NCBI GenBank assembly: GCA_015062635.1
Contig: SUUF01000009.1
Location: 19,763-24,793, forward strand
Source: Coriobacteriaceae bacterium
GTDB taxonomy: Bacteria > Actinomycetota > Coriobacteriia > Coriobacteriales > Eggerthellaceae
Direction: 5' to 3'
DNA: 5,031 bases
The notes under the pieces were generated by a model, which ran no database searches, had not been told where the DNA came from, and saw only the letters and a list, made by a program, of their open reading frames with translations. A program made the position numbers and the translations under genes. Below, in pieces: positions 1-5,031 of the stretch (position 1 is the stretch's first letter; each line of letters begins with the position of its first letter).

Positions 1-1977
1 GCCGCCCCGGCGCCCGCCGAGGCCCCCGCGCGCCCGGCCAACCCCCGCGCCGCCCGCGCCGGCCGCTTCGAGTCCACAGTTTCCGCCTGGAAAGAACCAG
101 TGCTCCCGAGCGTCACCGCACCGTTTATGGAGCCGGTGACCCCCGACACAACGGTCCCGTTCAGCGCAGTGGAGCCCGAGGGCGAACAGGATACGCTTCC
201 CGTGACGCCGGCGGCTTCCCCCGAGATTCCGTCGGGACCCGTTCGCGTTGATGCCGGCAAGACCGTTGCGATGCCTCCTATCGACGTGAGCGCCCTGCAG
301 GGTGCCGGTGAAACGGTGGAGGCAGATGCGTTTGACGATCTGATCGACGAGCCCGATTCCGAGCGCCGGGTGAACTTGCCTGAGATTCATATTGACGGCA
401 CGCAAGCCGCGCCGTTGGCGACGGGTAATGCGCCGAGCGTAAAACGGACGCTGAGCTCGATGATTCCGACTATCGAGGTGCCGGAGCCGAAGGCCGAACC
501 CGAGATTCCGTCGGCCGCCAGCTCGGAGCCGAGCCGCACCGAGCGCCTGCGTCGCCTGCGCACGAACCTGCCGAGCATGAGCGGCAGCATCATGGGCGGC
601 CCGCAGTTCACCGAGGGCGAGAACACCCTCGTAAGCCAGACCGGCTCGTTTGCCGCGGTGAGCGCCACGGGCAACATCGACCCGGTGGGCGACGAACTCG
701 TGAAGGATGTGCCGCTCGACGAGATTTACGTGGATGATGCCGACGATTCCCCGTATGTGGCAAATGCGGTAGACGCCAACGGCAACTTCGCGGCGCCGGA
801 ATATGTGCCGATGCCCGAAAAGCGTCGTGGCCTGTTCGGTTTCCGCCGTCGCCGCGAGGAAGAGACCTCGATGCAGGAGTGGTTGGGCGTTTCCGATGAC
901 TTCGATGCACGCACGGTGGGCAAGGCCCGGGGCGATTGGTCGAGCTTCCGCGAGAACGATGCGCGGGCAAATGTGGGCAGCCGCAACGTTTCGGCTGACC
1001 AGACGATGGGATGGCGTGCAGACCGCGTCAACCCCGACCCGAAGAACGACTACGACACCGGTCTGGACAGCGCGTTCAAGGATGACGAGGAAGACTTCCT
1101 GGATGAGGATACCGGATTGAACAATGGACGATGGATGGGCGGTGCGTTCAGCGGGCGCCGCTCGACCGAGCGCGACCGTTACCACGTCGATGACGACGAG
1201 TGGGCGGAGTTCGCTGAGTACGCTGACGAGAATTACGATGAGAACGCGTTCCTTTCCGAGGGCGAGTACGCCGACGATCCGGTTGAGGGAAAGAAGGGCG
1301 GCCGCTTGAAGGGCCTGACGTCGCGCTTCTCGCGCAAGGAGGCCAAGAAGGAAGAGGCCGCGCGTGAAAGCCGGCGCGAGCAGCGTGCATCCCGCCGTAA
1401 TTCCTATAGCCCGGGCGAAGATGATGCATGGAACGTCGCGGTGGCCCGCGCTGCCGAGCGCAGCGCCGTCGTGAACGTGATGGACGACCCGCGCGTTCAG
1501 GAAGAGCTCGGCGAGACCTATGGCTTCGTGGATGACCCCATCGGCAACGAGGTGTGGTTCGTGGCCCTGGGTGCCGGCCTTTCCGATAACGCCGGCATGA
1601 AGGCGTTCCTCGACGCGCATGCCGACGAGCTGCGCGGCGCGATGGTCGTGAGCCTCGAGGGCATCGGCGACGGCGAGTTGGTGGGCATGGCGAGCGAAGG
1701 CTTGCTGCGCCAGTACAAGCCCACGACCCGCATGAAGCGCTTCTTGCGCAACGCCGGCCAGGCGACGGGCGTGCGTGTGGGCCAGGCTAAGATGAACTGG
1801 CGCGATTCGGCGGCGACCGTGGCGATGCGCCGGGGCATGCCGACGATCACCGTGGCTGGAGTCGAGGGCAATGTGCCCGCGCGATTCGGCGCGAGCGACG
1901 ACATCGTCGAGAACCTCGACGAGGGCAAGCTGAAGCAGCGCGTGAACTTCATCTTGGAGCTGCTGCGCACCATCTAG
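1..1977 (+). CDS. Partial (5' end outside window) large protein: long disordered acidic/basic region plus C-terminal M28 peptidase-like domain
   Basis: The frame is open from base 1 to the TAG at 1975-1977, giving 658 visible residues. The GTG at 100 is only an internal codon, because the reading frame continues to the window edge and no ribosome site precedes it. Bases 1-1425 encode low-complexity sequence: first Ala/Pro-rich, then Pro/Glu/Asp-rich, with a basic patch at 820-858 (KRRGLFGFRRRR), acidic blocks at 1081-1116 and 1180-1278, and a Lys/Arg-rich block at 1291-1398. No membrane segment is visible. From about 1426 the sequence looks folded. EVWFVALGA (1549-1575), SLEGIG (1651-1668), RGMPTITVAG (1831-1860) and ASDDIVENLD (1891-1920) follow the order and spacing of the second half of M28 aminopeptidase domains, roughly 140 residues to the C-terminus. 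The family's Glu-Glu after the GA strand and its final His (usually HTxDD) are not seen. Any first half with the HxD metal ligands would lie upstream of the window. The M28 relation is inferred from pattern; the function is unknown and may be non-catalytic. Confidence 0.85.
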   Translation, partial: AAPAPAEAPARPANPRAARAGRFESTVSAWKEPVLPSVTAPFMEPVTPDTTVPFSAVEPEGEQDTLPVTPAASPEIPSGPVRVDAGKTVAMPPIDVSALQGAGETVEADAFDDLIDEPDSERRVNLPEIHIDGTQAAPLATGNAPSVKRTLSSMIPTIEVPEPKAEPEIPSAASSEPSRTERLRRLRTNLPSMSGSIMGGPQFTEGENTLVSQTGSFAAVSATGNIDPVGDELVKDVPLDEIYVDDADDSPYVANAVDANGNFAAPEYVPMPEKRRGLFGFRRRREEETSMQEWLGVSDDFDARTVGKARGDWSSFRENDARANVGSRNVSADQTMGWRADRVNPDPKNDYDTGLDSAFKDDEEDFLDEDTGLNNGRWMGGAFSGRRSTERDRYHVDDDEWAEFAEYADENYDENAFLSEGEYADDPVEGKKGGRLKGLTSRFSRKEAKKEEAARESRREQRASRRNSYSPGEDDAWNVAVARAAERSAVVNVMDDPRVQEELGETYGFVDDPIGNEVWFVALGAGLSDNAGMKAFLDAHADELRGAMVVSLEGIGDGELVGMASEGLLRQYKPTTRMKRFLRNAGQATGVRVGQAKMNWRDSAATVAMRRGMPTITVAGVEGNVPARFGASDDIVENLDEGKLKQRVNFILELLRTI

Positions 1978-2013
1978 CGCATCGCGTGCGACGGAAACGA
2001 AACCGTTTACGAT

Positions 2014-2050
2014 GAAACCCCTGATGTGACGATAATCCATCAGGGGTTTC
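2014..2050 (+). terminator. Hairpin terminator after the peptidase-like gene
   Basis: A perfect 13-bp inverted repeat lies 36 bp after the upstream stop codon: GAAACCCCTGATG (2014-2026) pairs with CATCAGGGGTTTC (2038-2050) around an 11-nt loop. The 3' arm ends in GGGGTTTC but no long T-tract follows, so it is a plausible rather than textbook intrinsic terminator. It probably ends the upstream transcript and separates it from the DUF5679 gene. Confidence 0.65.
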
Positions 2051-2052
2051 GC

Positions 2053-2058
2053 TATACT
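2053..2058 (+). promoter_or_regulatory. Putative -10 box for the DUF5679 gene
   Basis: TATACT matches the TATAAT consensus at 5 of 6 positions and begins three bases after the terminator stem. Start of transcription would be near 2065, leaving a leader of about 50 nt. No good -35 hexamer sits 16-18 bp upstream. The nearest partial match, GTGACG at 2026-2031, is 21 bp away and lies at the base of the hairpin loop. The call therefore rests on the -10 box, its position and the need for a promoter downstream of a terminator. Confidence 0.45.
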
Positions 2059-2069
2059 GTGCTCTAACA

Positions 2070-2088
2070 GCGCGGCGCGTGGCCGCGC
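2070..2088 (+). promoter_or_regulatory. GC-only hairpin in the DUF5679 5' leader
   Basis: GCGCGGC (2070-2076) pairs perfectly with GCCGCGC (2082-2088) around the loop GCGTG. If transcription starts near 2065, this 7-bp all-GC stem sits at the extreme 5' end of the mRNA. It leaves the Shine-Dalgarno sequence (14 nt further on) free. A role in mRNA stability is inferred. In DNA this GC-rich, a chance hairpin is also possible. Confidence 0.4.
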
Positions 2089-2102
2089 AAACGTCCATCC
2101 AG

Positions 2103-2109
2103 AAGGAGG
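2103..2109 (+). promoter_or_regulatory. Strong ribosome binding site of the DUF5679 gene
   Basis: AAGGAGG at 2103-2109 is a near-complete match to the anti-Shine-Dalgarno sequence and lies 4 nt before the ATG at 2114. It fixes the start of this very short gene and suggests efficient translation. Confidence 0.85.
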
Positions 2110-2113
2110 AGCT

Positions 2114-2269
2114 ATGGCTGAGAAGGTTGTTGCCCACTGCATGAAGTGCAAGGACAAGAGGGAAATGGTCGACCCGAAGGAAACCACGACGAAGAACGGC
2201 CGCGTTATGCTGAAGGGCACCTGCCCCGAGTGCGGCACCACGATGTGCAAGTTCGTTCCTTCTAAGTAG
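2114..2269 (+). CDS. Small zinc-ribbon protein, DUF5679 family (51 aa)
   Basis: The ATG is preceded by a strong ribosome binding site and the frame ends at TAG 2267-2269. The 51-residue product starts MAEKVVAHCMKCKDKREMVD and has two CxxC knuckles, C9-x2-C12 and C37-x2-C40, with an additional Cys45. This is a typical four-cysteine zinc ribbon. The first knuckle followed by KxKREM.DP, the central TTKNGR.MLKGTCPECGT stretch and the short basic C-terminus match what I know of the DUF5679 family: short, uncharacterised, widespread proteins of similar length. The protein is soluble and cytoplasmic as far as can be seen, with no signal peptide or membrane segment. It has its own apparent promoter and terminator, so it is probably monocistronic. 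Zinc binding is inferred from the cysteines. Nucleic-acid or ribosome association would be guesswork. Confidence 0.93.
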   Translation: MAEKVVAHCMKCKDKREMVDPKETTTKNGRVMLKGTCPECGTTMCKFVPSK

Positions 2270-2326
2270 CGAAGTTCGAGCGGGGCATATCCCAACAACC
2301 ACACACCAACCAGATGCTTTGCAAGG

Positions 2327-2352
2327 ACCCTCCGAATGGAGGGTTTCTTGTT
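2327..2352 (+). terminator. Intrinsic terminator of the DUF5679 gene
   Basis: ACCCTCC (2327-2333) pairs with GGAGGGT (2338-2344) around the tetraloop GAAT. The T-rich tail TTTCTTGTT follows. The hairpin lies 57 bp after the stop of the DUF5679 gene and 33 bp before the end of the converging phosphatase gene. On the minus strand the stem is followed by CCTTGC, so it should act mainly on the plus-strand transcript. Confidence 0.8.
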
Positions 2353-2376
2353 GTGCGAGGTCGGCGAGGTCTGGGT

Positions 2377-4476
<2,100 letters not shown>

Positions 4477-4503
4477 AGGCGTTCGGGCTCTCTTTATGGT
4501 CAA

Positions 4504-4521
4504 GCATGGGAAAGCCCATGC
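4504..4521 (-). promoter_or_regulatory. Hairpin in the phosphatase mRNA leader
   Basis: GCATGGG (4504-4510) and CCCATGC (4515-4521) form a perfect 7-bp stem with a 4-nt loop (CTTT on the transcript). It lies between the -10 box and the weak ribosome site of the phosphatase gene, about 27 nt before the ATG. No T-tract follows, so it is not a terminator. It may be an mRNA-stability element or a protein-binding palindrome. Confidence 0.4.
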
Positions 4522-4540
4522 GATGCGTCGGATTTGCCCC

Positions 4541-4546
4541 ATTATA
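4541..4546 (-). promoter_or_regulatory. Perfect -10 box for the phosphatase gene
   Basis: On the minus strand this reads TATAAT, a 6/6 match to the sigma-70-type -10 consensus, in a low-GC pocket of an otherwise GC-rich region. Predicted transcription start is near 4534, giving a leader of about 57 nt. The region 16-18 bp upstream (around 4563-4570) reads as variants of TCACCGGA and holds no recognisable -35 box, so activation by another factor is possible. It places the upstream in-frame ATG at 4540-4542 inside the promoter. Confidence 0.6.
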
Positions 4547-4580
4547 GTGCGATGTCGGTTTCTCCGGTGAGCATAAACTG

Positions 4581-4605
4581 AGACAGAGGGTCTGACCCTC
4601 TGTCT
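4581..4605. repeat. Perfect 11-bp inverted repeat abutting the repeat array
   Basis: AGACAGAGGGT (4581-4591) and ACCCTCTGTCT (4595-4605) are perfectly complementary around a 3-nt loop (CTG). It ends one base before the first 126-bp repeat. On the minus strand the stem is followed by CAGTTTATG, a poor T-tract, so it could be a weak extra terminator for tRNA-side transcription or a palindromic repeat/protein-binding site just upstream of the phosphatase promoter. Confidence 0.6.
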
Positions 4606-4614
4606 GAGCGCCCG

Positions 4615-4639
4615 GAAAACAGCCCTGTGGGCTGTTTTC
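4615..4639 (-). terminator. Terminator hairpin, distal copy (repeat unit 1)
   Basis: GAAAACAGCCC and GGGCTGTTTTC form a perfect 11-bp stem with a 3-nt loop. The A/T-rich stem ends give a T-run on either strand, so it can act in both directions. It is farthest from the tRNA and nearest to the phosphatase promoter, where it would block read-through into that gene. Confidence 0.75.
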
Positions 4640-4702
4640 AGCGAGGAGGCGCGCGTTGAGCGCGCTGGAACCTTGCATTCGATGGGAGTTGGGGGAAAGG
4701 AG

Positions 4703-4727
4703 TGGAGCGGGTGACGGGATTCGAACC
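4703..4727 (-). pseudogene. tRNA-Gly 3'-end fragment (repeat unit 1)
   Basis: This 25-bp stretch is identical to the 3' end of the tRNA-Gly gene: CCA (complement of 4703-4705), the discriminator, the 3' acceptor strand, and the 3' half of the T arm with the TTCGAA loop core. The 5' two-thirds of a tRNA is missing and the bases beyond the junction do not rebuild the T stem, so it cannot be a tRNA. Confidence 0.85.
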
Positions 4728-4740
4728 GTCCGAGCGCCCG

Positions 4741-4765
4741 GAAAACAGCCCTGTGGGCTGTTTTC
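4741..4765 (-). terminator. Terminator hairpin, middle copy (repeat unit 2)
   Basis: Identical to the hairpin at 4615-4639: an 11-bp perfect stem, 3-nt loop and T-rich end. It is the second of three barriers downstream of the tRNA gene. Confidence 0.75.
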
Positions 4766-4828
4766 AGCGAGGAGGCGCGCGTTGAGCGCGCTGGAACCTT
4801 GCATTCGATGGGAGTTGGGGGAAAGGAG

Positions 4829-4853
4829 TGGAGCGGGTGACGGGATTCGAACC
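4829..4853 (-). pseudogene. tRNA-Gly 3'-end fragment (repeat unit 2)
   Basis: A second exact 25-bp copy of the tRNA-Gly 3' end including CCA, 126 bp from both the intact gene's 3' end and the other fragment. It cannot fold as a tRNA on its own. Confidence 0.85.
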
Positions 4854-4866
4854 GTCCGAGCGCCCG

Positions 4867-4891
4867 GAAAACAGCCCTGTGGGCTGTTTTC
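4867..4891 (-). terminator. Terminator hairpin, tRNA-proximal copy (repeat unit 3)
   Basis: The same 11-bp stem (GAAAACAGCCC / GGGCTGTTTTC), starting 63 nt beyond the CCA of the tRNA gene. This is the natural terminator of the tRNA transcript, and the other two copies are duplicates of it. Confidence 0.8.
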
Positions 4892-4954
4892 AGCGAGGAG
4901 GCGCGCGTTGAGCGCGCTGGAACCTTGCATTCGATGGGAGTTGGGGGAAAGGAG

Positions 4955-5029
4955 TGGAGCGGGTGACGGGATTCGAACCCGCGAATGATGGCTTGGGAAG
5001 CCATTGCCTTACCACTTGGCGACACCCGC
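4955..5029 (-). tRNA. tRNA-Gly (anticodon CCC), CCA encoded
   Basis: On the minus strand all four arms are visible. The acceptor stem is GCGGGTG (from 5029) with CACCCGC, a 7-bp match. The D arm is GCC...GGC with an AAGTGGTAA loop. The anticodon arm is ATGGC/GCCAT with the loop TTCCCAA, giving anticodon CCC, which reads GGG glycine codons. The T arm is GCGGG/CCCGT with the loop TTCGAAT. Discriminator base T73, usual for bacterial tRNA-Gly, is followed by a genomically encoded CCA (complement of 4955-4957). Its 3' 25 bp are duplicated twice in the adjacent repeat array. Confidence 0.95.
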
Positions 5030-5031
5030 GT

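Larger units (their letters stand above)
4606..4979. repeat. Tandem array of three identical 126-bp direct repeats overlapping the tRNA 3' end
   Basis: Unit 1 is 4606-4731, unit 2 is 4732-4857 and unit 3 is 4858-4979 (122 bp, continuing directly into the intact tRNA gene). I see no differences between copies, which points to recent duplication or active homogenisation. Read from the tRNA (minus strand), each unit holds the last 25 bp of the tRNA gene including CCA, a roughly 60-bp spacer with a short GCGCGC hairpin (first copy 4649-4665), and a strong terminator hairpin. At the junctions the tRNA sequence stops after CGAACC and is followed by GTCC then GAGCGCCCGG. The outer flank has the near-identical GTCT before GAGCGCCCGG, so the unit may really begin at 4602. 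The period is a multiple of three, so a frame stays open through it. No coding function is supported. Confidence 0.95.

Noticed and set aside
100..102. GTG at 100 as the start of the first gene
   Set aside because: The frame is open back to base 1, there is no ribosome site before the GTG, and the Ala/Pro-rich composition continues across it. The gene is truncated by the window edge.
4703..4853. Additional complete tRNA genes in repeat units 1 and 2
   Set aside because: Only the 3' 25 bp are present. Beyond the junction the sequence gives neither a T stem nor an anticodon arm.
4606..4979. CRISPR array
   Set aside because: The units are 126 bp, directly adjacent and wholly identical, with no unique spacers, and part of each is a tRNA fragment.
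4477..5025. N-terminal extension of the phosphatase frame, with 42-residue protein repeats, up to an ATG near 5025
   Set aside because: The frame crosses the tRNA gene and the non-coding tandem repeat. It stays open only because the 126-bp period is divisible by three. The promoter at 4541-4546 and the membrane start at MDAKTII place the real start at 4476.

Overview
The window is high-GC bacterial DNA with strong G/C third-position bias. It probably comes from an actinobacterium of the Coriobacteriia (Eggerthella-like). That assignment is inferred from the mix of gene families and base composition; nothing in the window proves it. There are three protein genes, one tRNA gene and a conspicuous tandem repeat attached to the tRNA.

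Layout from left to right: (1) Bases 1-1977 (+) hold the 3' part of a large gene whose start lies outside the window. It encodes about 440 residues of charged, Pro/Asp/Arg-rich, probably disordered sequence, then a folded C-terminal domain that looks like the second half of an M28-type zinc peptidase without its usual catalytic residues. (2) A terminator hairpin (2014-2050) and a -10 box lie almost on top of each other, ahead of a 51-residue zinc-ribbon protein of the DUF5679 type (2114-2269, +), which has its own intrinsic terminator (2327-2352). (3) Converging on it, 2377-4476 (-) encodes a 699-residue membrane-bound PP2C/SpoIIE-type phosphatase: LytS-like multi-pass membrane sensor, extracytoplasmic Cache-like domain, HAMP, then a phosphatase domain with its acidic motifs intact. 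Its start is fixed by a perfect -10 box at 4541-4546. (4) Bases 4581-4605 form a perfect inverted repeat. Bases 4606-4979 are three identical 126-bp direct repeats (the last lacks 4 bp). The third runs into the 3' end of a tRNA-Gly(CCC) gene (4955-5029, -), so each of the other two copies carries a 25-bp duplicate of the tRNA 3' end plus a strong terminator.

The three protein genes look like separate transcription units and no shared pathway can be read from the window. The phosphatase would be expected to act on a phosphorylated STAS-type anti-anti-sigma factor or similar partner, but no such gene is present here. The most unusual structure is the tRNA-anchored repeat array. Next is the degenerate peptidase-like domain behind a very long disordered region. 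I see no CRISPR array, transposase, recombinase or complete mobile element.
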